A stretch of DNA of 10,894 nt from Chloroflexi bacterium RBG_13_51_18 (GTDB lineage Bacteria; Chloroflexota; Dehalococcoidia; Dehalococcoidales; RBG-16-60-22). The notes beneath the pieces were generated by a model, which was given only the letters and a program-made list of their open reading frames with translations, searched no databases and was not told the DNA's origin. Numbering within the stretch: position 1 is the first letter of the stretch; each line of letters starts with the position of its first letter. Where the stretch lies: assembly GCA_001796495.1 (NCBI GenBank), contig MGMR01000059.1:1108-12001 (forward strand), in the 5' to 3' direction. The position numbers and the translations under genes are program-made. Below are positions 1 through 6,376 of this stretch, piece by piece.

Positions 1-844
1 AAGGCCGGTTGTACGCTTCAATACCGTTGTATTTCTCGGTGAAGAAGCAACGGTACACATCCGTCTTGTCCAGGAACGGCTGCTTGTATTCGTAATCCCC
101 GCCCGCCGGTGCTGAAGCGATTTCTCTTAAAGCCGACCATGTTCCCGAACTGACACTTCCGCCGTCGCCGTAGACCAGACTCCATAGTTTATAGTTGCCC
201 GCCGTATCCTTGCCGGTAACCAGCAGGTTCCAGTCGCCGTCATACATGCAGGCCACCCCGGAAAGGTTGCCGGTGGTTTTATCCCAGGCTATTTTCGACT
301 GCCACTGTCCGCCGGTGCACTTCATTACATACAGATTTGCGGTATCGGCGATAAAAACCGCTATATCGCCGTTAGACTTGTAGGCCGCCGCGATTCCATA
401 TATTGCAGTAGTCTGTGAATAATCGATAAGTTCGGCGCTGCCCCAGCTATCTCCATAGTCGGAACTTTTAAAACGCCTTATTTCACGGTTGGTCTTTATC
501 CAGAATATCGATACCTCCGAACCTGAAGAAGCCACCGCCGTCACCACCGCATTGTACTGGTTAGTATATGTCCACTGGCTGAAATCGCTTCCCGGTCCCG
601 GACTACTCACCCTGTGTCGATATAGTTTTCTGGAATCGCCGGGAGGGGTTGTCCTGGCCCTCACAATCGAGCCGTCGCCGGGCATAGTCAGCGTGTGAAA
701 GTAATCGTCCTCGGAGCCGTCATACAGCCTTGTCCAACTGTACCGGTCGACCCCGGCGATTTTATTTACAGCTTCCAGTTTAATATATGGTACGGCAATC
801 GCCTGTTGCTGCGCCGCCAGCAGCGTGGATGTTATATCTCGCAT
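1..844 (-). CDS. Phage tail/receptor-type protein with an Asp-box (BNR), C-terminus cut by the window edge
   Basis: An open frame begins at the ATG ending at 844 and runs for 281 codons without a stop to base 1, so the C-terminus is missing. The start is preceded by a GGGGTGA ribosome site and lies 20 bases after the adaptor gene. The N-terminus (residues 1-25, MRDITSTLLAAQQQA then a PYIKLEA strand) resembles the opening of phage tail proteins that begin with a short helix and enter a beta domain; this is a resemblance only. Residues 127-134 read SSDYGDSW, which fits the Asp-box S-x-D-x-G-x-x-W of BNR/sialidase-like beta-propellers. Around it are repeated strands ending in aromatic residues (for example IFWIKT, IAVFIAD, LYVMKC, WNLLVTG, KLWSLVYG), as expected of propeller blades. 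A role in binding the host surface or as a tail-tip protein is inferred from the fold and its place after the adaptor gene. No catalytic residues can be assigned. Confidence 0.8.
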   Translation of the reverse strand, partial: MRDITSTLLAAQQQAIAVPYIKLEAVNKIAGVDRYSWTRLYDGSEDDYFHTLTMPGDGSIVRARTTPPGDSRKLYRHRVSSPGPGSDFSQWTYTNQYNAVVTAVASSGSEVSIFWIKTNREIRRFKSSDYGDSWGSAELIDYSQTTAIYGIAAAYKSNGDIAVFIADTANLYVMKCTGGQWQSKIAWDKTTGNLSGVACMYDGDWNLLVTGKDTAGNYKLWSLVYGDGGSVSSGTWSALREIASAPAGGDYEYKQPFLDKTDVYRCFFTEKYNGIEAYNRP

Positions 845-864
845 AGCTTCACCCCATGTCTCAA

Positions 865-1497
865 TTAAGGTCCATAATCGGTAGTCCTGGCAATATTAGG
901 GAAGTAAGGCTCGTAAAGCGCGTTGACGCTGACGCGATTCCGCCGACCCAGCCTCTTGAGTTCCTGCCGAAAATGCTTTAACTTCTGATTGCCCCAGTCC
1001 AACAGTTCTCCCGGTGTTGTATTGCCTCCCACGTTGACCCTGTTGATGGTATAGACCGCCAGTTCGATGGCAGCGTAGCCACAGGCGCCGCCCGCCGCCA
1101 GGTCCTCGTATTTACCTGGAAGTGTAGAACCCTGGGCGTTCAGAGTATGCCGCGCGCCGTAATAAACGTTGCAGTTAGATCCGTCGGGCTGGCTTCCGCT
1201 TAATATCGTCAGCGTTTCTCCCCAGATGGAGAACTGCTGGTAATCGGGCGGGGTTGCGCCTATCTGGTACTCCACTGCTACTACCATTATCCGGTCATTC
1301 AATCCCGATATATCCAGATCCCTCGAACCCACTGTGGTGGGCAGAGTCGCTTTCGCCGGCTGGGGCAGGCTCTCCGATAGCTCCCCCACCGCCCGGTTGA
1401 TGTGCCTCGTCAGCTCCCCGTCCGTCCACCTGTAATTCGTTTCATCTTCATCATGCAGGTCTTGCCTGACCAGCGCTATCATTTCCGTTAAATTCAT
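865..1497 (-). CDS. Phage head-tail adaptor (connector) protein
   Basis: A 210-residue protein of the kind that sits under the portal ring and links the head to the tail. The N-terminal helix pair MNLTEMIALVRQDLHDED then YRWTDGELTRHINRAVGELS (about residues 1-42) is typical of phage adaptor proteins: a short helix, then a W-x-D-x-x-L-x-x-x-I-N-x-A helix. A beta-rich middle (about 48-122) contains strands such as RDLDISGL and GETLTILSG. The C-terminal half returns to helices (KYEDLAAGGACGYAAIELAVY, then a Lys/Arg-rich LKHFRQELKRLGRRNR). Its ATG overlaps the stop of the preceding gene as ATGA, so translation is probably coupled. Position between the capsid genes and the tail-type protein supports the call. 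The exact family (DUF6682-like is my best guess) would need a profile search. Confidence 0.75.
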   Translation of the reverse strand: MNLTEMIALVRQDLHDEDETNYRWTDGELTRHINRAVGELSESLPQPAKATLPTTVGSRDLDISGLNDRIMVVAVEYQIGATPPDYQQFSIWGETLTILSGSQPDGSNCNVYYGARHTLNAQGSTLPGKYEDLAAGGACGYAAIELAVYTINRVNVGGNTTPGELLDWGNQKLKHFRQELKRLGRRNRVSVNALYEPYFPNIARTTDYGP

Positions 1498-2258
1498 GAT
1501 CTAACCTCCTTGTGTGGTATACTCACCTGACCTTGGTGGCTGTGCAATCTCAAATCGGAACCCGCCTTGCTTGTTAAAATCTTTAAACTATCGGCTCCGC
1601 TACCACCATCGCTGCCGAATACAGTTTCCTGCCATGATGACTGACCGAACTCGGCACCGTTCCCTGCATCACTTGATGCCAGTCCAGCGTTTATTCCAGC
1701 TGTTTCCAGCCCTGAACCCGTCTCTGCACGAGAAGAGAAAGTCGCCGGGAATGACTCTTTTGTATCCGAACCTGCCCCGGAATCGGAGGATGTCTTCGGA
1801 GTAATTGATTCGGTTTCGCCCCAACCAGCTTCAATTGTGTAATAACTGTAAACGGTAAAGCCGCCACCAGCAGGGTCGGGAAAGCTGAAGCCGGCATAAG
1901 ACTGGGGTCTATATCTTCCGGTTCCTATCCCATTGACATACATACCCGCGTAGTTGGTATCCATGTTGATAGCCAGCCAATAGTACATTCCGTTGGTAAC
2001 CGGTGTCGAGGTAAAGTTTAAAGTATTCCAGCCACTGACCACTGCCTGCCCTGTATTCATTGCAGTAATCAATGAGCCGGGCTCACCCGAGTTATCTGCG
2101 TAAAGTGCACATTTCACATTGCCGCTGGCATCAGACCTTAACTTGAATTCAGTCATATTACCAGAAGTAACAGCCTGAAACCTAGTCAGGAAAAAATAGT
2201 TGGCGGGATGCAATCCCGTCGGCGTCGTATCATCAGCGCCGATGATTTTTTCTGACAT
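1494..2258 (-). CDS. Phage structural protein: choice-of-anchor-like beta domain plus D-x-G-x-G-x-D repeat tail
   Basis: A 254-residue protein in two parts. Residues about 20-145 look like a beta-sandwich of the choice-of-anchor type seen in extracellular and phage proteins. Typical marks are the strand KCALYADNSGEPGSL (about 49-63), a GWNTLNF strand (76-82) and GMYYWLAINMD (90-100). The tail (about 155-254) is rich in Gly, Ser, Ala and acidic residues and carries four copies of (D/E)-x-G-x-G-x-(D/E) at 159-165, 179-185, 197-203 and 217-223. The C-terminus has HSHQGQ and PHKEV and is basic. The ATG at 2258 has AAAGG upstream. The gene starts 29 bases after the 166-residue gene and overlaps the adaptor gene by four bases. 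A head-decoration or tail-fibre role is possible but not shown. No enzyme motif is visible. Confidence 0.7.
   Translation of the reverse strand: MSEKIIGADDTTPTGLHPANYFFLTRFQAVTSGNMTEFKLRSDASGNVKCALYADNSGEPGSLITAMNTGQAVVSGWNTLNFTSTPVTNGMYYWLAINMDTNYAGMYVNGIGTGRYRPQSYAGFSFPDPAGGGFTVYSYYTIEAGWGETESITPKTSSDSGAGSDTKESFPATFSSRAETGSGLETAGINAGLASSDAGNGAEFGQSSWQETVFGSDGGSGADSLKILTSKAGSDLRLHSHQGQVSIPHKEVRS
1590..1784 (-). repeat. Four-copy acidic-glycine peptide repeat (D-x-G-x-G-x-D) within the 254-residue protein
   Basis: The copies read DSGAGSD, ETGSGLE, DAGNGAE and DGGSGAD. Their starts are spaced 20, 18 and 20 residues apart. Each core is followed by a hydrophobic/Ser stretch, consistent with a loop-strand repeat. 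The D-x-G-x-G-x-D pattern is of the kind that can bind calcium, but this is inference. The copies differ in DNA sequence, so the repeat is old or under protein-level selection. Confidence 0.7.
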
Positions 2259-2287
2259 TTACTTGCCTTTCACCACTTAAATTTGCC

Positions 2288-2788
2288 CTAGCTTAAAGTA
2301 ATATAGACTTCCAGTGTCCAGGTGCCGCCCGTCTTCGTTCCCAGGTTTTCTACCTTACGGTTCAGGCATTTTCCGCTGGTCGCTTGTTTGACCACCCACT
2401 CGTTCCAGGTGTAGTTGGCTTCACTCGCCCCGAAGCTTGCCTTAAAGGTCGCTTTCTGCGTCGTTGATGTCGGGTAGCCTGTATCCATACCTTTGTAGGT
2501 CTTATTGGTTGCCGCCTGCAGGTCTGTCTGGGTAGCATCGGCGGCCGTAGAACTGTCCCCTACCCCTATCTGCGCCCCAGCATTGTTGAAGTGGTTGGCG
2601 GAATCGCCGCAGATTAAGTCCCACATCTCGTCAATGCCGCTGTTGAGTAGACAGTTCCCCTCCCCGTAAATCACCTCATACGGTTTGCAGAGCTGCTGGA
2701 ACCTGATATCTTCATGCAGCCCCACATCCTCCCGGTATTTGCTTAGCAGGAACCGGCACCGCCATCTGGCTGTTTCATGTTTTTTCAT
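2288..2788 (-). CDS. Phage structural protein of unknown fold (166 aa), next to the capsid gene
   Basis: I start this gene at the ATG ending at 2788 (MKKHETARWR), which has a strong GGGGAGG site five bases upstream. The longer open frame reaching back to 2923 overlaps the capsid gene and has an Arg/Ser-rich, non-phage-like N-terminus, so it is not used. The 166-residue protein has an N-terminal helical part with FQQLCKPYEVIYGEGNCLLNSGIDEMWDLICG (about 30-61 in short motifs), then IGVGDSS (74-80), QTDLQAA (87-93), a GYP turn (104-106) and a beta-rich C-terminus with F-x-A-S-F-G-x-x-E-A-N-Y-x-W-N-E-W (115-131) and LNRKVENLGTKTGGTW (142-157). From memory, this pattern recurs beside capsid genes in phages of environmental bacteria. 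Its job (decoration, tail collar or fibre) is not known to me. It is followed 29 bases later by the repeat-tailed gene. Confidence 0.75.
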   Translation of the reverse strand: MKKHETARWRCRFLLSKYREDVGLHEDIRFQQLCKPYEVIYGEGNCLLNSGIDEMWDLICGDSANHFNNAGAQIGVGDSSTAADATQTDLQAATNKTYKGMDTGYPTSTTQKATFKASFGASEANYTWNEWVVKQATSGKCLNRKVENLGTKTGGTWTLEVYITLS

Positions 2789-2793
2789 CTTTA

Positions 2794-2828
2794 CCTCCCC
2801 TTGACGGGGGAGGGATTTTCCCTCCCCC
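2794..2828 (-). promoter_or_regulatory. Competing hairpins over the ribosome site of the 166-aa gene
   Basis: Between the capsid stop (2850) and the next start (2788) lies a perfect 9-bp stem: GGGGGAGGG (2806-2814 on the plus strand) with CCCTCCCCC (2820-2828) and a five-base loop. In the minus-strand mRNA the second arm, CCCTCCCCC, can instead pair with the ribosome site GGGGAGG at 2794-2800. The two pairings exclude each other: with the first hairpin the site is free, with the second it is hidden. The stem is not followed by a U-run in the mRNA, so it is not a simple terminator for these genes. It may tune expression below the capsid level or protect the transcript end. Confidence 0.5.
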
Positions 2829-2849
2829 ATTTTTGTCTTTAAATAAGGT

Positions 2850-3770
2850 CTAGTCCTGGACGCCGATGAGCGCTGCCGCCTTAATCGAGCTGAACAGCGC
2901 CAGCGATACGTACCACTTGACACGGGTCCTCGAGGCGTCCTTGTTCTCCAGCGCCCCTACCGGTTCCACCTGCAGGTGACCGGGACTGGTCAGGCCGCAG
3001 AGCGCCCCTTCACCGAACTGTACGGCGTAAATGGTGGAGCAATCGCCACCGGTAGTGGCCGTCTCAACACCATCGGTCAGCACATGCGTATCCAGTATCC
3101 AGTCGTTAACGCCGATGAGCACGCTGTCCCATAGCTGCACGAAGTTACCCCATTGATCGCGGTCGGTCTCGGTCATGCCTCCGGCAGCCCTGACCAGATT
3201 GTTTATCTTCCGCCTGGAGCGCCGGCTCATTACGAGCATGTCCGGCTTGCCGCCCTTGACGGCGTCGATGAGTTCATCAAGTTTATCCAGTGATAGAGTA
3301 TCGCCGGTATCGGCCATAGCGATGACCTGCGCGCCCGCCGTGCCGGTATCGACCAGTTTCTTCAAGCCGTCAAACTGCTTGGCATTGACCGCGGCATTGC
3401 CATAGATGAATATCTCCTCGAACTTGTCCCGCAGGGACTTGGCCTTTAGTTCGATTACTGCCGCTTCCAGGTCCTGGATATTGCTGCGCGTCGATTTGAG
3501 GAAGTTGTCCACATCCGCATCGCCACCCATGATTTTGAGGTTTGCCGTCAGCTGCTCGAAGGTGGGTGTTGACTCCGTCCATGTATCGCCCACATCATAA
3601 AAGTCGATGTCCGGCAGGGTCTTTTCCTGGTTATAGGTAAGGCCGTTGCCTACAATTTCTATGAAAGGCATCCTCTGCAGTACCGGTGAGTCCTTAACGA
3701 TGGTCTCCACCACCCCCTGCATCAACATGTCATTTGAAAGCTTGGCTGCTTCTGCCAGTGTTAAAGCCAT
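2850..3770 (-). CDS. Major capsid protein (HK97 fold)
   Basis: A 306-residue major head protein that should assemble on the coiled-coil scaffold encoded just before it. The start ATG at 3770 has a near-perfect AGGAGGT eight bases upstream. The sequence follows the HK97-like capsid plan: an N-terminal arm (MALTLAEAAKLSNDML), an E-loop region around 40-85 (GLTYNQEKTLPDIDFYDVG, then TWTESTPTFEQL and IMGGDADVD), a long spine helix near 96-122 (DLEAAVIELKAKSLRDKFEE followed by IFIYGN), an F-D-G-L motif at 133-136, and an A-domain with MLVMSRRSRRKINNL (178-192). The C-terminus ends in RVKWYVSLALFSSIKAAALIG. Length and these motifs recall the epsilon15 gp7-like group of capsid proteins, but that is from memory. 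No delta-domain or protease is fused or adjacent, which fits a separate scaffold. Confidence 0.9.
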   Translation of the reverse strand: MALTLAEAAKLSNDMLMQGVVETIVKDSPVLQRMPFIEIVGNGLTYNQEKTLPDIDFYDVGDTWTESTPTFEQLTANLKIMGGDADVDNFLKSTRSNIQDLEAAVIELKAKSLRDKFEEIFIYGNAAVNAKQFDGLKKLVDTGTAGAQVIAMADTGDTLSLDKLDELIDAVKGGKPDMLVMSRRSRRKINNLVRAAGGMTETDRDQWGNFVQLWDSVLIGVNDWILDTHVLTDGVETATTGGDCSTIYAVQFGEGALCGLTSPGHLQVEPVGALENKDASRTRVKWYVSLALFSSIKAAALIGVQD

Positions 3771-3895
3771 ATTAGTTTACCTCCTGTATCCACTATTTTT
3801 TTAAAATTTTTTTTCAGTTGTCTTAGCTTCAATTTGAAGCTAAATTGTTTTTATTTGTTTTGAATTGTTTTATGTTAAGTACACCCCGTTTACCG
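3771..3895 (-). promoter_or_regulatory. AT-rich leader with palindrome before the capsid gene
   Basis: This 125-base gap is the largest in the phage operon and the only strongly AT-rich stretch in it. It holds a perfect inverted repeat TTAGCTTCAA / TTGAAGCTAA (3823-3832 and 3834-3843) and then, in the minus-strand sense, two A-tracts split by TTTT (about 3794-3813), which should bend DNA. The capsid ribosome site is at 3779-3785. I see no convincing -35/-10 pair on the minus strand, and no U-run follows the hairpin in that sense. Extra capsid expression by a non-consensus promoter or by mRNA processing is possible. Confidence 0.4.
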
Positions 3896-4378
3896 TTAGC
3901 CCGCCTCTATCCCGTATTTAATTTTTTCCCTCGGGGATAATGCCGAAAGGTCCGGGGCTGTCCGCGCCGGCGCGCCCGCCGGTACTTTTATCAGGCTATT
4001 TTCCGCCCCGATTTCCTGTTTCACCCTTTCCACCAGCGCCCTGCCGTTTTCCACCGACTCTTTAATCTCCTCGATAGTATCGCCTTTTATCATCCCGGCT
4101 ACCGGTCCCGGGTTTGCCTGTGCTGCCAGTTCTTTATAGGCCAACACCGCCGCGCCTAAAGACTTTCCCGTCTCGTCCAGCATCCCCCTGGATTCTTCCA
4201 GCGACTGCTTTACGGACTCTATCCCGGTGTCTTTTTCGACTATCGCTTTCTCCAGTTCAAAGATTCTTTCATTGGTACTTTTTAGCTCGCTACGTAGAGA
4301 CTCATTTTCCATTTTCAGGTTATCAAGCTCGCTGGCGGTAGTATCCTCCCCTTCGACCTTTCCCATTTCTTCTTCCAT
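3896..4378 (-). CDS. Capsid scaffolding protein (coiled-coil, gp20-like)
   Basis: A 160-residue, strongly acidic protein placed between portal and capsid genes, where phages encode the scaffold that directs capsid assembly and then leaves. Residues about 15-75 are a heptad-rich coiled coil (ELDNLKMENESLRSELKS, then ERIFELEKAIVEKDTG). A second helical part follows (72-88), then a Pro/Gly hinge (90-94) and another helix (101-124). The C-terminus (142-157) is a short basic amphipathic segment, DLSALSPREKIKYGIEAG, which resembles the capsid-binding helix-turn-helix found at the end of many scaffolds. The ATG at 4378 has AGGAGG six bases upstream; an in-frame ATG four codons later is a weaker choice. 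It begins 17 bases after the portal stop, so the two are probably co-translated. Confidence 0.85.
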   Translation of the reverse strand: MEEEMGKVEGEDTTASELDNLKMENESLRSELKSTNERIFELEKAIVEKDTGIESVKQSLEESRGMLDETGKSLGAAVLAYKELAAQANPGPVAGMIKGDTIEEIKESVENGRALVERVKQEIGAENSLIKVPAGAPARTAPDLSALSPREKIKYGIEAG

Positions 4379-4395
4379 AATTTGCCTCCTGCTGT

Positions 4396-5793
4396 TTACT
4401 CCTCAATACCCTCCGAGCGGGACGTTGCCGCACTCTCTCTCGCTCCGTTCCTGCCGGCCCTGGCATTGAGTTCTTTATTCATCTTTAAAATAGACTCCCG
4501 CTCTTCCAGCCACTGCCGGAACTCGCAGTCCGGGTCCGCCACCCCTATCTCACCCATGGCCGTCCGCCGGGAGTGGATACCAGTCTGCACCATTACCTGC
4601 TCGCTGTTGACCTTGGTTTCCATGTCCCGAGGCAGTACCGGACCCCACACCACTCTTAAATGCCCACCGCTCCCCACATTTCCGAAATCCTCCCCGGCGA
4701 ACTTTTCCAGAAGCTTGAGTATCATCTCGTTACGCCGGTTATAGGCAGCAGTGCGGATAATCCTCTTCCGCCTGACTTTTTGCAGCAGCGGCTGCATCTC
4801 TATTTCCAGCGCTACCCCGGACATGTCCCTCTCGACACCCCCGAAAGCCGACCGCGGCGATTCCGATAGGTCGTGCATGGCGCGGTATATCAGGTCGATA
4901 TAATTAATATGTAAGTTGATGCCACCCCCCTGTAATAGGTCCAGCAGGTAGGCTTTGGCGTCCTCCGGTATGTTCCACACCGCTCCCGGCCTGATAGCGA
5001 TATCCTCGGACTCCTCCACGTTTTCCAGCACGGCGATGGGATTCCCAGATAGCTCCAGAATACGCGACAGCTGGCTCATGGCGCGGTTAAGCTCACGCTG
5101 GCTTTCCATTATCTGCGGCAGGTCAGAAACACCCCAGTATTTCTTCGGCTCCCGCAGGTTGGGAAATATCACGAACGGGATAAAACCATAGGGATTGGGT
5201 TTGGCTTCCAGCAAGGCATTGTCCAGGTATAGCTCAAAGTCCCGCTCCGTCCACAGCTCGACGACTACCGAAGTCTTGTTCTTCGACTTTACACCGTAGA
5301 GATAATCCACCTCTTCCCGTGAAAGCTGGTACCGGGCAGCCACCCGCCACAGTCGCGACGCATCATCGCCGGAACTCCAGGCGTAAACGCCCTGCGCGTC
5401 GGGCGCGGTCACCCTCACCCGCTTTCCCGCCGCGTCCCAGGTGACCTTATAACACGCGTCCCCGAGCACCGCGCAGTCTATCTCCGTCTCCAGGTCGAGC
5501 TGTTCCAGGTAGTTCTCGCTGTAAACTTTCTTTAGCGCCGCCTCCGCTCTCCTGGCATTGTCTCTCGCCTCGTCCGAATCCTCATCGGGGTCGACGGCAA
5601 ATGTCATGCCGCCCATTAAATAAGACGTCACTTTTTCAATAAATACCTTGGCATAATTAAATGTCAGCCGCCGCTCATTGCGTCTGCTTTTAGCCTCCCA
5701 CTGCCGCCCGTAATAGAAGTCCAGCAGCTCTTTATAGCCTTTTATCCTATCGAGCTCCATCCGCGCCAACTGTAAAATCACTGCTTCATTCAT
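4396..5793 (-). CDS. Phage portal protein, SPP1 gp6-like
   Basis: A 465-residue portal subunit. Twelve copies form the ring at one head vertex through which DNA enters and leaves and to which the tail joins. Marks of the SPP1 gp6-type family are the early helix with DFYYGRQW (25-32), the RRLTFNYAKVFIEKVTSYLMG segment (about 41-61), the acidic DCAVLGDACYKVTWD strand (106-120), VVELWTERDFELY (177-189), NPYGFIPFVIFPN (200-212), YWGVSDLPQIMESQRELNRAMSQ (219-241) and SGVALEIEMQPLLQKV (325-340). Length is close to that expected for the family. The C-terminus after about 440 is a disordered Arg/Ser/Glu tail. The ATG at 5793 has AAAGGAG upstream with an 11-base spacer. It follows the HTH gene by 36 bases with no terminase between them. 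Confidence 0.93.
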   Translation of the reverse strand: MNEAVILQLARMELDRIKGYKELLDFYYGRQWEAKSRRNERRLTFNYAKVFIEKVTSYLMGGMTFAVDPDEDSDEARDNARRAEAALKKVYSENYLEQLDLETEIDCAVLGDACYKVTWDAAGKRVRVTAPDAQGVYAWSSGDDASRLWRVAARYQLSREEVDYLYGVKSKNKTSVVVELWTERDFELYLDNALLEAKPNPYGFIPFVIFPNLREPKKYWGVSDLPQIMESQRELNRAMSQLSRILELSGNPIAVLENVEESEDIAIRPGAVWNIPEDAKAYLLDLLQGGGINLHINYIDLIYRAMHDLSESPRSAFGGVERDMSGVALEIEMQPLLQKVRRKRIIRTAAYNRRNEMILKLLEKFAGEDFGNVGSGGHLRVVWGPVLPRDMETKVNSEQVMVQTGIHSRRTAMGEIGVADPDCEFRQWLEERESILKMNKELNARAGRNGARESAATSRSEGIEE

Positions 5794-5829
5794 CGTCTGT
5801 GCCGCTCCTTTGTAAACGATTACTCTTGA

Positions 5830-6144
5830 TTAACTGCCCCCCAGCGCCCTCTGTATTGTCCGCCGGCTAATGCCGAAAAGCGCTGCCAGTTCTTTTACCC
5901 TCCGGCCTGATTTAAAAAGTCTTTTTATCTCTCTATCGCGCGCTCTTTTCAGCCAGCGCTGCCTGCCTCCGGGCTCATCGTAAAGGCATTGGGGAAAAGG
6001 ACATTTCAGGCAGGCTTCAGCATAATCGCAGCCTTCATCATGGTAATGACAGTACTCCGGCTTAAAGTCCGGGGCTTTCTGGTGGGGTTCTTCCTGTACT
6101 TCTTCCTGGTCAGCTCCGCCAATCTCACAGGTCTCCAAAACCAT
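5830..6144 (-). CDS. Cys-rich helix-turn-helix protein, first gene of the phage operon
   Basis: A 104-residue protein with three parts. Residues 1-30 are acidic and probably flexible. Residues 32-53 hold five cysteines and two histidines (C32, H33, H35, C39, C45, C48, C53, ending in CPFPQC), a likely zinc site, though an iron-sulfur cluster cannot be excluded. Residues 60-104 are basic and end in a clear helix-turn-helix (RRVKELAALFGISRRTIQRAL, about 81-101) of the type found in resolvases and small transcription factors. It could be a regulator of the operon or stand in for a small terminase subunit, since that protein often has an HTH and opens the head module. Neither role is proven. The start has GAGGAG five to ten bases upstream, and the promoter lies about 30 bases further up. 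Confidence 0.75.
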   Translation of the reverse strand: MVLETCEIGGADQEEVQEEPHQKAPDFKPEYCHYHDEGCDYAEACLKCPFPQCLYDEPGGRQRWLKRARDREIKRLFKSGRRVKELAALFGISRRTIQRALGGS

Positions 6145-6171
6145 CGCACTCCTCTCAAACCAAACAGGTTA

Positions 6172-6201
6172 ATAATAGTACATATGTTCTAATTACGTCA
6201 A
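6172..6201 (-). promoter_or_regulatory. Sigma-70 promoter of the phage operon, with LexA-like box in the spacer
   Basis: Read on the minus strand, TTGACG (6196-6201) and TATTAT (6172-6177) are each one base off consensus and separated by 18 bases. The start point would fall near 6165, leaving a leader of about 20 bases with the ribosome site of the HTH gene. The spacer holds GAACATATGTAC (6178-6189), one base from the palindrome GAAC-N4-GTTC bound by LexA in Bacillus and relatives. With its flanks it forms a 14-bp dyad with a single mismatched pair (6177-6190). A bound repressor would block RNA polymerase directly. Confidence 0.6.
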
Positions 6202-6236
6202 TGCTCTTTTGTCACTTTTTTCGCCTCCTGTGAGAA

Positions 6237-6265
6237 TTGACTTCAACAGCGAAAGAGTATAGGAT
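6237..6265 (+). promoter_or_regulatory. Possible promoter for the lipoprotein gene
   Basis: TTGACT (6237-6242, one base off consensus) is followed after 17 bases by TAGGAT (6260-6265, four of six). This is the best pair I see in the 232-base divergent intergenic region 6145-6376 on the plus strand. It would give a leader of about 105 bases. The rest of that region holds an AT palindrome (6289-6298) of no clear meaning and no tRNA or attachment site that I can recognise. Confidence 0.3.
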
Positions 6266-6376
6266 AAGGCTGGGCTGGGTTCTTACCTATATTAATATGC
6301 AGTTAATCCGGCCCAGTGATATTTATTCTTCCGGCAACAGGCAACTATTTAGACATAGGTAAAAGGGGAATTTTCA

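Larger units (their letters stand above)
1..6201 (-). mobile_element. Phage-derived head/connector module (prophage or remnant, partial)
   Basis: Eight consecutive minus-strand genes follow the head-module order of tailed phages: HTH protein, portal, scaffold, major capsid, small structural protein, repeat-tailed protein, head-tail adaptor, tail-type Asp-box protein. Gaps are mostly under 40 bases and one pair overlaps by four bases, so they look like one operon transcribed from the promoter at 6172-6201. All frames are intact, which argues against old decay. What is missing in view is a large terminase, which normally sits just ahead of the portal, and any integrase or lysis gene. The left end lies outside the window. 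The right boundary is probably in the 6145-6376 intergenic region, because the next genes read the other way and are not phage structural genes. No attachment-site repeat could be identified. Confidence 0.85.

Noticed and set aside
1514..1897. Alternative frames inside the 254-aa gene
   Set aside because: No ribosome sites or recognisable domains; the 254-residue frame has a clear fold and coupled neighbours.
2806..2840. Plus-strand intrinsic terminator (9-bp GC stem followed by ATTTTT)
   Set aside because: The form fits a terminator, but no plus-strand gene runs into it, so it is treated as an mRNA structure of the minus-strand operon.
2789..2923. N-terminal extension of the 166-aa protein back to 2923
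   Set aside because: It overlaps the capsid gene, gives an Arg/Ser-rich sequence unlike the rest, and the ATG at 2788 has a much better ribosome site.
3175..5191. Plus-strand frames opposite the capsid, scaffold and portal genes
   Set aside because: Mirror frames of strongly recognisable phage proteins; their Ser/Leu/Pro-rich content is typical of reverse reading.
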